Shown in pieces: positions 6,713 to 13,415 of a DNA stretch of 13,415 nucleotides; within the stretch, counting starts at the first letter, position 1, and every line of letters starts with the position of its first letter. A program made the position numbers and the translations under genes. This DNA comes from an uncultured Chloroflexota bacterium. Lineage in GTDB: Bacteria; Chloroflexota; Dehalococcoidia; Lucifugimonadales; CAJWER01. The DNA is taken from positions 1-13,415 of the forward strand of contig CAJWER010000066.1 in NCBI GenBank assembly GCA_913030785.1, given 5' to 3'. The notes beneath the pieces were generated by a model. It was given only the letters and a program-made list of their open reading frames with translations. It made no database searches and was not told where the DNA came from.

Positions 6713-7855
6713 ATGCGAGAGGTATTCCGCGAAGCCGTGAGGGAGCTTGGCAAGGGCGAGCCCGTGGTCGTGGCCACAGTCGTGCGTACGAAGGGATCCA
6801 CGCCCCAGAAGCCGGGTGCAAAACTGCTGGTACGCAGCGACGGCAGCGGTATAGGCACACTTGGAGGTGGCTGCGTTGAAGGCGACATCTGGTTTGCGGC
6901 GCGAGAGCTGATGAAGCGCGGCGGCGTCGCAGAGCATCGCGACTACGAGCTAAATGAAGACCTGGCCGCAGAGGAAGGCCTGATCTGCGGCGGCACGATG
7001 TACTTCCTGATCGACCCGGTGTACGAGGCAGGAGACTACCTGCCCTACGCAGCCAGCATCGACAACGCCTATGGCGGCGGACCGGCCGCAGCACTCGTGT
7101 CGATGATCAAGGCCGCCGACGGAGACACCACGCCAACCGGCGCGAAGTTGTTCGTCCGGGAGGACGGGTCCACCGACGGTACTCTGGGCTCGTCAAAACT
7201 GGATGGCGACGCCGTCGAGAAGGCGTTGGAACTGATGGCCCTGGGCAATAACGAGTACGTCACGACCAAGGACGGTGCCGAATACTTTGTGGAGGCATTC
7301 ACGACACCGCCTCAACTGGTACTCATCGGCGGCGGCCACGTTTCGAACGCAATTGCGCCATTGGCTGAGACCCTTGGTTTCAGGGTATTCGTCACGGACG
7401 ACCGTAAGGAATTCGCGAACGCGGACCGCTTCCCGAACGCGGCGGGTTTGGTCATAGCACCCCCCGAGGACGCGCTCCCCCAGCTTCCGATCAATGCCAA
7501 TACCTACATCGTGGTCGCGACGCGAGGCCATCGCTACGACAACGCAGCCCTGGAAGCTGCCGCAAGGACACCGGCGAGATACGTCGGTCTGATGGGTAGC
7601 AAACGCAAGGCGATCTTGATATTCGAGGACCTGATCCGGAGCGGCCTGCCAATGGAACGTATCCGGCAGATTCGAAGCCCCATAGGCCTCGACATACGCG
7701 CCCGTACGCCCGAGGAAATCGCCCTCAGCATCATGTCTGAGGTACTGATGTTCAGGCTCGGAGGCGCCGGAAAGCCGATGAAACTTGAGGACTGGCGGCT
7801 TGATCGTATCCGCGATAAGGTCCTCGCCGAAGAGCCCGTAGGCGTCGCCGACTAA
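6713..7855 (+). CDS. XdhC/CoxI-family molybdenum-hydroxylase maturation protein
   Basis: 380 residues. The N-terminal XdhC_CoxI domain shows GSTPQKPGA (28-36) and GTLGGGCVEGD (48-58), the family's cysteine/glutamate signature. The C-terminal XdhC_C domain is a Rossmann fold with VLIGGGHVS (203-211), then ATRGHRYDNAALEAA, YVGLMGSKRK and the late IGLDIRARTPEEIALSIMSEV segment, all typical. In known systems XdhC binds the molybdenum cofactor, promotes its sulfuration and inserts it into xanthine dehydrogenase or CO-dehydrogenase-type hydroxylases. Between the domains lies a second, degenerate copy of the N-terminal motif (GDTTPTGAKLFVREDG at 137-152, GTLGSSKLDGD at 156-166) without the GGGC-E signature. 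ATG 6713 has a ribosome binding site. Its stop is one base from the GTG of the mocA-like gene, so the two are coupled. No hydroxylase subunit gene lies in the window. Confidence 0.88.
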   Translation: MREVFREAVRELGKGEPVVVATVVRTKGSTPQKPGAKLLVRSDGSGIGTLGGGCVEGDIWFAARELMKRGGVAEHRDYELNEDLAAEEGLICGGTMYFLIDPVYEAGDYLPYAASIDNAYGGGPAAALVSMIKAADGDTTPTGAKLFVREDGSTDGTLGSSKLDGDAVEKALELMALGNNEYVTTKDGAEYFVEAFTTPPQLVLIGGGHVSNAIAPLAETLGFRVFVTDDRKEFANADRFPNAAGLVIAPPEDALPQLPINANTYIVVATRGHRYDNAALEAAARTPARYVGLMGSKRKAILIFEDLIRSGLPMERIRQIRSPIGLDIRARTPEEIALSIMSEVLMFRLGGAGKPMKLEDWRLDRIRDKVLAEEPVGVAD

Positions 7856-7856
7856 C

Positions 7857-8522
7857 GTGAGCCTAACAACGGAGGGTTTTGCCTCCTCTCCCTTTGAGAG
7901 AGAGGACCGAGGTGAGGGTGATCTCCTGCCGCTAGTCTCCGCCATACTTACCGCCGCCGGCGAAAGCACCCGCATGGGCCGTCCGAAACCCCTGCTGCCC
8001 TGGCACGGCGTCCCCCTCTTGGAGTACCAGATATCAAGCCTGATTGAAGCGGGGGTCTCCGAGGTCGTTGTCGTGCTGGGTCATGAACACGAGGCGATAG
8101 TCCCCCACGTTTCCTGCGACCGAGTCAACATCGTGGTCAACGCTGCCTATCGTGAGGGCAAGGCTACATCCGTAAGGGCCGGGCTGACCGCGGTCGACGC
8201 CGCAGCCACCGACATCCTCCTGCTAGCCGTGGACCAGCCGCGCCCTCCGGAGATCATCTCCGCCGTCATCGAATCTCACATCGGGGAAGATGCGCTGATC
8301 ACGTCACCTCGCCACGGAGGACGAGGCGGACACCCGTTAATCTTCTCCGCGCAGTTGCGAGGCGAGCTGGAGACCATAACTGAGGAGACCCAGGGTGTGC
8401 GCGAGGTGTTCCGAGCCCACGCTGACGAGGTCAACGAGGTCGCCATCAACGATCCCGTCATACGACTGGATATCAACGACCAGGACGCCTACGAGAAGGC
8501 GCTACGCCTCTTCGGTGGCTAG
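7857..8522 (+). CDS. MocA-like molybdenum cofactor cytidylyltransferase
   Basis: 221 residues of the MobA-like NTP-transferase family. The nucleotide-binding loop AILTAAGESTRMGRPKPLL occupies residues 29-47. It is followed by VVVVLGHEHEAI, NAAYREGKATSVRAGL, LLLAVDQPRPP (where relatives have a GDMP-type metal motif) and HGGRGGHPLIF, the usual order for MocA/CoxD-adjacent transferases. MocA converts molybdopterin-Mo to its cytosine dinucleotide form for xanthine-oxidase-family enzymes; pairing with xdhC supports this over MobA (the guanylyl form). GTG 7857 is the only in-frame start codon ahead of the nucleotide-binding loop. Residues about 8-22 come from an inserted-looking intergenic repeat and do not resemble the family, so the protein carries an extra N-terminal tail or uses an unusual start. 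Translation is probably coupled to xdhC (TAA, one base, GTG), as no clear ribosome binding site exists. Confidence 0.83.
   Translation: MSLTTEGFASSPFEREDRGEGDLLPLVSAILTAAGESTRMGRPKPLLPWHGVPLLEYQISSLIEAGVSEVVVVLGHEHEAIVPHVSCDRVNIVVNAAYREGKATSVRAGLTAVDAAATDILLLAVDQPRPPEIISAVIESHIGEDALITSPRHGGRGGHPLIFSAQLRGELETITEETQGVREVFRAHADEVNEVAINDPVIRLDINDQDAYEKALRLFGG
7885..7921 (+). repeat. CCTCTCCCT-type dispersed repeat inside the mocA 5' end
   Basis: CCTCTCCCT (7885-7893), loop TTG, AGAGAGAGG (7897-7905) makes a nine-base hairpin with one mismatch. It is followed by ACCGAGGTGAGGGTGA to 7921. From memory, this CCTCTCCCTTTGAGGGAGAGG...GGTGAGGGTG pattern is a common intergenic repeat in many bacterial genomes. 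Here it lies within the reading frame of the mocA-like gene and is translated in frame without a stop. Only one full copy is visible in the window; CCTCTCCCT recurs at 12742-12750 near the end of the symporter gene. Confidence 0.6.
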
Positions 8523-8529
8523 GGGCACG

Positions 8530-9063
8530 TCAAGTCTGAAATTTATCTCGGTTCGTTCGCCTGGATGCCAACGCGACCGCGATACCAATCCCCACAATTG
8601 CTGCTACGAGTGGTTGCCACAGCGCATGTTCTGTTGGGAGCGAATAGCTAAACACCGCTGTACTGCAGATGAATACCATTGCAGTTCCCATCCAGCCCTG
8701 CGCGGACTTGAGTGCGATGAAGAAGCACACGACGATGCTGAGCGCGATCCATACCCAGGAGAATATTGTTGGAGTCCAGCCATACGTCGGCAAGTGGATC
8801 AGCGCGTGACGCCACCACGCCCTAGGGAACAGGTCATAGCTCAAGTGGACCGCCACGGCCAGCGCGACGCCTGCTACGAACAGCCGAGCGGGGGCGGGAC
8901 TCCGCCGTGAACCCAGCACGGCGTATAACAGTAGGGGTGCGAGCAGACCGTGCGTGATGATCGAGCGATGCATCAGAAGGTCGGTGCGCTGATCGAAGTC
9001 GGGGAATCGAAAGCCTACATACACTCCGGCCAGCAATGCGAGCAGGCGAATAACCGTCTTCAT
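8530..9063 (-). CDS. small membrane protein, YdjM/DUF457-like putative metal-dependent hydrolase
   Basis: 177 residues with about five hydrophobic segments (residues about 3-18, 38-50, 60-73, 100-118, 130-165). It carries features of the YdjM/DUF457 membrane-bound hydrolase group: FPDFD (D22, D24), HRSIITHG (H32, R33, T37, H38; relatives have HRGITHS), and HLSYDLFP (H73, D77) followed by a GWTP segment. These polar residues within membrane segments suggest a metal site. The biochemical role of this family is not established. It starts at ATG 9063, 30 bases after the lipoprotein stop, so both may share a transcript. Its 3' end converges on the mocA-like gene with seven bases between stops and no terminator visible. 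The family assignment is by motif only and moderately secure; that it is a real membrane protein is well supported. Confidence 0.68.
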   Translation of the reverse strand: MKTVIRLLALLAGVYVGFRFPDFDQRTDLLMHRSIITHGLLAPLLLYAVLGSRRSPAPARLFVAGVALAVAVHLSYDLFPRAWWRHALIHLPTYGWTPTIFSWVWIALSIVVCFFIALKSAQGWMGTAMVFICSTAVFSYSLPTEHALWQPLVAAIVGIGIAVALASRRTNRDKFQT

Positions 9064-9093
9064 CGTCGCTCAACCGCTAAGCCTGATGGCCAC

Positions 9094-10632
9094 CTACCCG
9101 TCGTCATGATCGACGAACCGGAACGAATAGAGATCCGCGTCCTTCATCACGAACCTCAGGCGGACCGGCTGACCCTCCAGCTTCTGGACCCGCCCGACAG
9201 ACGTGAACGACCAGAATACCTGCCCTTCCACCTCGTCACCGTACATCTGGCGGGATTCACTGAGCGTGTAGTGTGTTATCGGATTCCCGTCGGCGTCCTG
9301 CACCTCCACTCGAATGCTGCCGACGCCGGAGGTGGCGTAGTTGAGGACGAGGATGTCCCCGTTGAAGACCAGCGGCCGAGTAATCAGCTCCCCACCCTCG
9401 TACGTTGCGTTCACTGAAACGAAGCCGTCGACGCGTAACACTCCGCGCTCCAAGTGCGAGCTAGGGTGCCGATAATGCTGAGTATAGTAGACCGAGATCT
9501 CGTCCTTCGCGGTGGGGACCACGCCCCAGGCAAACAGGTTGCTCCGCTCTGTCCAGTTACGGATTTCACGTCCAGGTCGGAGGAACGCCTCCATGAACGT
9601 CCGCTCGAAATTTAGCCCATCCCGGCTGGTCATGAAGACGCTGTCGGAGACGCCGGGATGTGGGTGGGAATCCACAACCTTACGCTCGGGCTGGAACCGC
9701 TTCGGAAACGACAGCAGGACGTCCGGCGCGCGGAAATAGGGGATGGTGGCGTTGGTATAGAGGTGTTCCTGCGGCGCGTCGCCCAGGTCGATCGCACGGT
9801 GGTCTGTCCAGTTCACAAAGTCGTCGGAGATGCTCGTCCCGATGGACCGGACATCATCCTCGGTCCAAATACGGTAGTAGGCCACGTAGTTGCCGCGCTC
9901 ACTGTCCCAGAATGACACGTTTTGCGAATCGAAGGCGCCCCAAGTTAGCACAGGACCGTCGGCCAGCTCCCGCCAGTGGACGCCGTCCGCGGACCCGAAT
10001 GCCTGAGGTGGTTGCCCTCCGAGAGCCTTGTATCGCTGGTCCGCCGCCGCCGGGTTGGTGTCCTTGAAGGGTGAGAAGTTGTGGGACACATCGCCAGTCC
10101 AGATCATGTTGTTCTTCGTCGAGCCCTCGAACTCGATGATGCCAAGCTCGGGCCTTGTCCAGACGATGCCGTCCTCGCTCTCGGCATAACACGTGCGCTC
10201 GGCCACAACGGCCGAGCACCGGTAGTACATCCGGTAGCGGTCGTCGTCCTTGAACACCGTGAAGTAGCCGTTCGTATCGTTCTCCCACGGCTGGTCGAAC
10301 TCAAGCACGGTCTCCATCGGCGTCGGTCGGTGAAGGGTCAGCTCAACCCCGGTCATCTCTTCGATCAGATAGTCGTCCACGAAGAGCTGAAGCCGCGACC
10401 CGATATCGATAGCCTCTGAAGTCGAAACGCCATCGGTGGCCGGGCTAGGTGTGACTGTGGCACCAGGAGGTCGTGGGGTCGCCGTTGGCGCTGGGCGGTC
10501 GGTCGGAACACGCGTGGCAACCGAAGCGGGTGCCGCATCTGGCTGTGTTTCTTCGCCACAGGCGCTCAGCACCAGCGCAATAAGCGCTAGGCCCATCGTG
10601 ACGAACACTGCTCGGGGCCTGCGTTTTCCCAC
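9094..10632 (-). CDS. secreted lipoprotein with GH32/GH43-like five-bladed propeller domain
   Basis: 512 residues from GTG 10632. The N-terminus is a lipoprotein signal: KRRPR n-region (3-7), a hydrophobic core, and lipobox LSAC with C25 as the lipidation site. A Thr/Pro/Ala-rich linker follows to about residue 70. The rest, from LQLFVDDYLIEEM, reads as a beta-propeller related to glycoside hydrolase families 32/43: repeated aromatic strands (YFTVFKDDDRYRMYYR, NVSFWDSERGNYVAYYR), and short SxDGxxW-type hairpins (SEDGIVW, SADGVHW, SDDFVNW, SRDGLNF). A final domain (about 420-512) looks like a beta-sandwich (IRVEVQDADGNPI). Proteins opening LFVDDYLIE...LTLHRP are, from memory, frequent in Planctomycetes and Chloroflexi and mostly lack assigned function. 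Catalytic residues cannot be assigned here, so binding or hydrolysis of a glycan outside the membrane is only inference. The start is uncertain: ATG 10596 or GTG 10608 would shorten or remove the basic n-region. The frame's upstream extension to 11094 overlaps the ABC-F gene and is rejected. Confidence 0.75.
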   Translation of the reverse strand: MGKRRPRAVFVTMGLALIALVLSACGEETQPDAAPASVATRVPTDRPAPTATPRPPGATVTPSPATDGVSTSEAIDIGSRLQLFVDDYLIEEMTGVELTLHRPTPMETVLEFDQPWENDTNGYFTVFKDDDRYRMYYRCSAVVAERTCYAESEDGIVWTRPELGIIEFEGSTKNNMIWTGDVSHNFSPFKDTNPAAADQRYKALGGQPPQAFGSADGVHWRELADGPVLTWGAFDSQNVSFWDSERGNYVAYYRIWTEDDVRSIGTSISDDFVNWTDHRAIDLGDAPQEHLYTNATIPYFRAPDVLLSFPKRFQPERKVVDSHPHPGVSDSVFMTSRDGLNFERTFMEAFLRPGREIRNWTERSNLFAWGVVPTAKDEISVYYTQHYRHPSSHLERGVLRVDGFVSVNATYEGGELITRPLVFNGDILVLNYATSGVGSIRVEVQDADGNPITHYTLSESRQMYGDEVEGQVFWSFTSVGRVQKLEGQPVRLRFVMKDADLYSFRFVDHDDG

Positions 10633-10729
10633 CGCGAAGGAGGCCGGAGTAGTGGTGGAATTGGGTCTTGGAGCCGTCAACAATCTGCCTGAACGTCCGG
10701 CCAATCGCAAGTCTGTCCCCCTCCCTTTG

Positions 10730-12616
10730 CTATCCGCCCCACTCGCCCCAGGCGCGTTCCAGGTCGTCGCGGGTGGTGTCGTGCTCCTTGCCCAGGAGGG
10801 CCACCTCGTCCACTGCCTGGCGCTCCGAAGCGGTCTGCAGATCGGCCTCCAACTTCGCGAGGCGCTCCTCCAGGTTGGATATGACCTTCTCCTGGTCGAG
10901 ACCTTTCGCAACCTCGCGCCGCCGCGCAACCTTGTGCTTGTTCCTCGTCGAGCCGACCCGCCGTTTTGTTGGCTGCAGTTGGGCGATAGGCGCGATCTTC
11001 TTGGGGGTCGTTTCGCCCTCGGAGGCCCACTCATCGAAGCTACCCGCAAATAGGTGGGCCCCACCGTCCTCGACGACGATGAGCTGCTCGGCAAGCAGCG
11101 ATATCAGCCGCCTATCGTGAGACACGAATAGCAGCGTACCGTCGTACTCCGACAGCACCTCCTCCAGGGCCTCCCTGCTGGGGATGTCCAGATGGGTCGT
11201 AGGCTCATCCAGCACCAGCAGGCTGGGCGACCTGGTCAGGAGCCGTGCGATCGCCAGCCGTGTCCGCTCTCCGCCGCTCAGCGCTGACATGTCTTTGAAC
11301 ACGTCGTCGCCTTGAAAGAGGAACCGTGCCAGGTAATTTCGCTCGTCGGCGGGAGGGATATTTCGTATTTGCAGCATCGCCTCTATCACCGTTCCCGACG
11401 AGGGCAGGTCTTCGGCCCCCTGGCGATGGTAGCCCACCTCGACCCCGGCCCCGATGTTCACCGAGCCGGCCAGCGGCGAAACCTCGCTCAGGATCGTCTT
11501 CACGAGTGTAGATTTGCCCGCGCCATTGCTGCCGATCACCGCAGTTCGTGATTCACGGCCAAGCTGCATCTTGTTGATGGACAGCAGCTCATTCTCCTGT
11601 CCGTTCTCGACAAACCCTACCTTGAGGTCTCGCATGTCCACGACGACCCGGGGTGTCCGCTTGGCCCTGACGGAGGCCACCCGCATCCCTGGCTCCCGCG
11701 TATCTGGCGCCTCGATCAGCTCCAGCCTTGCCAGCTTCTTTTCCCGGTCCTTGGCCTGTCGTGACCTCTGGCCGGCCTTAAACCGGTCGATAAAATACTG
11801 CTCTTTGGCGATGAACTCCTGCTGCCGCTCGTGCTCCTTGGCCTGCCGCTCCGCACGCTCCGCTCGCTGTGTGCGATAAAACGTGTAGTTGCCGCGATAG
11901 GTTCTTAACCGGCCGCGTTCCAGCTCCCAGAGCTGGCCTGCCACCCGGTCGAGGAAATAACGGTCGTGAGAGACAACGACGAAAGCACGCCGCGACTTCT
12001 CCAGGTAATCTTCCAGCCAGGCGATGCCCTTGAAGTCGAGGTAGTTGGTCGGTTCGTCGAGTACCAACAGGTCGGGCTCGGCGAGTAGCGCTCGTGCCAA
12101 TGCTGCCCGTGTCAGCTCTCCGCCCGAAGCAGAAGATGCCTGGAGCTTGAGAGTTTTTTCGTCCAGGCCGATACCATCCGCGACCCGCTCCAGGCGAGAG
12201 TGGTAATCGTACCCGCCCAGGGCCTCGTAGCGTTCCAGCAACTGGGCGTAACGCCGCTCCGCACCACGTCGCTCTTCCTCGGTAGCTCGCTCCACGTCCG
12301 TGGCACTACTTGCCAGGGAGTCTTCGATGTCGATTAGGCCGGAGAAGGCCAGCAAAATCTCGTCGGTGATAGTGCCGCCGGAAAGCGCGCCCGTCGTCTG
12401 GGGCACGTAGCCGATCCGAAGGCCACTGGAGCGATGCACGTTGCCGCTCGTGGCCTCCGTCTCTTCGACCAATACCCTGAGCAGCGAGGTCTTGCCGCCG
12501 CCGTTGGGGCCGACCATTCCAATTCGGGCGTGTTCAGGTACCTCCAGCGATATATCGGAGAATATCTCCAGCTCGCCGAAGGACACGGTCAGGCCCGAAG
12601 CTGTCAGCAGTGGCAT
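10730..12616 (-). CDS. ABC-F family ATPase (Uup/EttA-like)
   Basis: 628 residues with two ABC ATPase domains and no membrane segments. Domain 1: Walker A GPNGGGKT (36-43), signature SGGELTR (164-170), Walker B LLVLDEP with D187-E188, and SHDRYFLDR. The linker region (about 220-310) is charged and helical (ERAERQAKEHERQQEFI), as in ABC-F proteins that touch the ribosomal tRNA sites. Domain 2: Walker A GSNGAGKS (362-369), signature SGGERTR (447-453), LLVLDEPTTHLD and SHDRR. The C-terminus (about 545-628) is a basic stretch followed by a coiled coil (ISNLEERLAKLEADL), as in Uup and similar members. Members act on stalled or antibiotic-bound ribosomes or on branched DNA intermediates (Uup); which role applies here cannot be told. 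The start ATG 12616 has no evident Shine-Dalgarno but a good extended -10 promoter upstream. About 97 bases separate its stop from the lipoprotein start. Confidence 0.93.
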   Translation of the reverse strand: MPLLTASGLTVSFGELEIFSDISLEVPEHARIGMVGPNGGGKTSLLRVLVEETEATSGNVHRSSGLRIGYVPQTTGALSGGTITDEILLAFSGLIDIEDSLASSATDVERATEEERRGAERRYAQLLERYEALGGYDYHSRLERVADGIGLDEKTLKLQASSASGGELTRAALARALLAEPDLLVLDEPTNYLDFKGIAWLEDYLEKSRRAFVVVSHDRYFLDRVAGQLWELERGRLRTYRGNYTFYRTQRAERAERQAKEHERQQEFIAKEQYFIDRFKAGQRSRQAKDREKKLARLELIEAPDTREPGMRVASVRAKRTPRVVVDMRDLKVGFVENGQENELLSINKMQLGRESRTAVIGSNGAGKSTLVKTILSEVSPLAGSVNIGAGVEVGYHRQGAEDLPSSGTVIEAMLQIRNIPPADERNYLARFLFQGDDVFKDMSALSGGERTRLAIARLLTRSPSLLVLDEPTTHLDIPSREALEEVLSEYDGTLLFVSHDRRLISLLAEQLIVVEDGGAHLFAGSFDEWASEGETTPKKIAPIAQLQPTKRRVGSTRNKHKVARRREVAKGLDQEKVISNLEERLAKLEADLQTASERQAVDEVALLGKEHDTTRDDLERAWGEWGG

Positions 12617-12654
12617 AGTGGTAACGCCGTTTCAGGTAGTGGGGTGACAGTTAC

Positions 12655-12663
12655 ATTGTACCA
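12655..12663 (-). promoter_or_regulatory. extended -10 promoter for the ABC-F gene
   Basis: On the minus strand TGGTACAAT occupies 12663-12655: a TG dinucleotide one base ahead of TACAAT, which matches five of six -10 positions. No TTGACA-like -35 is seen at the right distance, as expected of extended -10 promoters. The predicted transcript starts near 12648, leaving about 32 bases of leader before ATG 12616. The inverted repeat at 12673-12738 lies directly upstream of it. Confidence 0.5.
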
Positions 12664-12672
12664 GGGGATTTC

Positions 12673-12738
12673 ACCGCAGAGACCGCAGAGAGAAGAACCT
12701 TAATCCGTACTCTCTGCGGTCTCTGCGCACTCTGCGGT
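12673..12738. repeat. inverted repeat of tandem 9-bp units (ACCGCAGAG)
   Basis: The left arm holds two tandem copies of ACCGCAGAG (12673-12681 and 12682-12690). The right arm holds three units in reverse complement: CTCTGCGGT (12712-12720), CTCTGCGCA (12721-12729, two changes) and CTCTGCGGT (12730-12738). The longest perfect pairing is 18 bp, 12675-12692 with 12710-12727, around a 17-base loop. It lies just past the symporter stop on the transcribed minus strand and before the ABC-F promoter. It could act as a transcript-end stem, but no T tract follows. Similar CAGAG/CTCTG inverted repeats are known to me as dispersed intergenic repeats in many environmental genomes. Confidence 0.85.
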
Positions 12739-12748
12739 AGACCTCTCC

Positions 12749-13415
12749 CTACTCCGGGATCAAACGCACCTCGTCTTTGAGTCGGGCGAAATCGAAGGAT
12801 GACGATGTCCGCGCCAGGGCCGTGAGCGCGAGGCCCATGAGCACTGAGACTCCGGTGGCGACGCCGAAGCTAACCACTAGCTGGGTAGCCCAGTCGATGT
12901 CAATTCTCCATCCGATCGCGTAAGGAACTGCGGTTGTGGGGAAGAAGAGTACACCGGCCACGAGGCCAGCGACGGAACTCGCCACGGCCGCGCCTCCCGA
13001 ATAACGTTTGGAATAGAGCCCCCAGAATACCGGGAACACGGCAGCGGCGCATACCAGGTCCGCGATAAAGAAAAGGTATAAGACGCTGTAGCCCTGGGAT
13101 GCGATGAAGATCGCGGGCAGTATCAGCGCCACCGTTATCCCACGGGAGGACCGCAGGAGCCCCGCGGCATTGATGTTTGGCCTGAAACCCGATAGATCGG
13201 TGACCACCGCGCTGGCGATGCCGTTGAGAAGTGTGTCCAGGCTGGACATCACCAACACGAGGGCCAACAGCAGCACGACTATGAGTACCCATGTAGGAGC
13301 TATCTGCTGCACCAGCCAGAACAGGGCCACCGGCCAGTCGTCTGGGATGATACCGCGCCCGACTGCCATGATGCCTAGCATACCCATGAGGATGATCACC
13401 GGCACCACTATGGCC
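12749..13415 (-). CDS. sodium:solute symporter (SSS family), C-terminal part
   Basis: The frame is open to the right edge of the window, so the true N-terminus lies outside; about 222 residues are seen of a family that usually has 450-550. The core motif ALVLVMSSLDTLLNGIASAVVTDL corresponds to the conserved membrane segment of SSS proteins with the S-S-x-D sodium-site region. After it come further hydrophobic helices (GITVALILPAIFIASQ, VLYLFFIADLVCAAAVFPVFWGLYSKR, GAAVASSVAGLVAGVLFF, TQLVVSFGVATGVSVLMGLAL) and a short charged tail. Such carriers bring in sugars, amino acids, carboxylates or similar solutes with Na+ at the inner membrane; the substrate cannot be read from this fragment. The apparent GTG start at 13408 is only an internal valine codon. 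The gene ends 132 bases before the ABC-F start. Confidence 0.85.
   Translation of the reverse strand, partial: AIVVPVIILMGMLGIMAVGRGIIPDDWPVALFWLVQQIAPTWVLIVVLLLALVLVMSSLDTLLNGIASAVVTDLSGFRPNINAAGLLRSSRGITVALILPAIFIASQGYSVLYLFFIADLVCAAAVFPVFWGLYSKRYSGGAAVASSVAGLVAGVLFFPTTAVPYAIGWRIDIDWATQLVVSFGVATGVSVLMGLALTALARTSSSFDFARLKDEVRLIPE

Noticed and set aside
7193..7975. A 260-codon open frame on the minus strand across the xdhC/mocA junction.
   Set aside because: It spans two convincing plus-strand genes and has no recognisable motif.
8395..8910. A 171-codon plus-strand frame running from mocA into the region opposite the YdjM-like gene.
   Set aside because: It is out of frame with mocA, rich in Cys/Arg/Pro, and lacks a start signal; the minus-strand frame has membrane helices and family motifs.
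10436..11053. A 205-codon plus-strand open frame opposite the lipoprotein and ABC-F genes.
   Set aside because: It crosses the boundary of two real minus-strand genes and shows no domain; the hydrophobic stretches are antisense images.
10633..11094. Upstream extension of the lipoprotein frame (154 extra residues starting at ATG 11094).
   Set aside because: It overlaps the well-supported C-terminal coding region of the ABC-F gene on the same strand in another frame, is Ser/Arg/Pro-rich, and would bury the lipoprotein signal peptide in mid-protein.

Overview
The window looks like a piece of a GC-rich bacterial chromosome with tightly packed genes, GTG and TTG starts, and weak or absent Shine-Dalgarno sites at several genes. 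The gene content suggests Chloroflexota, possibly a SAR202-like or other Dehalococcoidia lineage. It holds an enolase-superfamily sugar-acid dehydratase, a large FAD/Fe-S 2-hydroxyacid dehydrogenase, Mo-hydroxylase maturation genes, and a lipoprotein with a Thr/Pro-rich linker. This placement is inferred from gene content, not from a marker gene.

Layout, plus strand: (1) 1-306 is mostly non-coding. It holds a possible C-terminal tail of an upstream gene, then a good sigma70-type promoter (TTGACA, 17 nt, TAACAT). (2) 307-1119 encodes a GreA/GreB-type transcript-cleavage factor fused behind a helical domain like the N-terminal DNA-binding domain of tyrosine recombinases. A strong intrinsic terminator at 1145-1169 follows. 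(3) 1277-6605 is a probable operon: a CPA2-type Na+/H+ antiporter, an 8-base overlap into a 959-residue FAD/iron-sulfur D-2-hydroxyacid dehydrogenase, then a galactonate/mannonate dehydratase-like enolase-superfamily enzyme. (4) 6713-8522 is a tightly spaced pair, an XdhC/CoxI-family protein and a MocA-like cytidylyltransferase. Both normally serve molybdenum hydroxylases, but no hydroxylase subunit lies in the window.

Layout, minus strand (transcribed from the right edge leftwards): the C-terminal part of a sodium:solute symporter (12749-13415, cut by the window), an intergenic inverted repeat built from 9-bp units, an ABC-F ATPase (10730-12616) with an extended -10 promoter, a secreted lipoprotein with a predicted five-bladed glycosidase-like propeller (9094-10632), and a small YdjM/DUF457-like membrane protein (8530-9063). 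The latter converges on mocA with only 7 bases between stop codons.

How the genes may work together (inference): the 1277-6605 cluster plus the xdhC/mocA pair fits catabolism of sugar acids or 2-hydroxyacids. A dehydratase makes a 2-keto-3-deoxy acid, a membrane-associated flavin/Fe-S enzyme oxidises a D-2-hydroxyacid, and the antiporter handles ions. I found no mobile element, CRISPR array, tRNA or rRNA. The most unusual items are the recombinase-domain/GreA fusion, the internal duplication within XdhC, the apparent repeat-derived N-terminus of MocA, and the Asp-to-Glu change at a metal ligand of the dehydratase.
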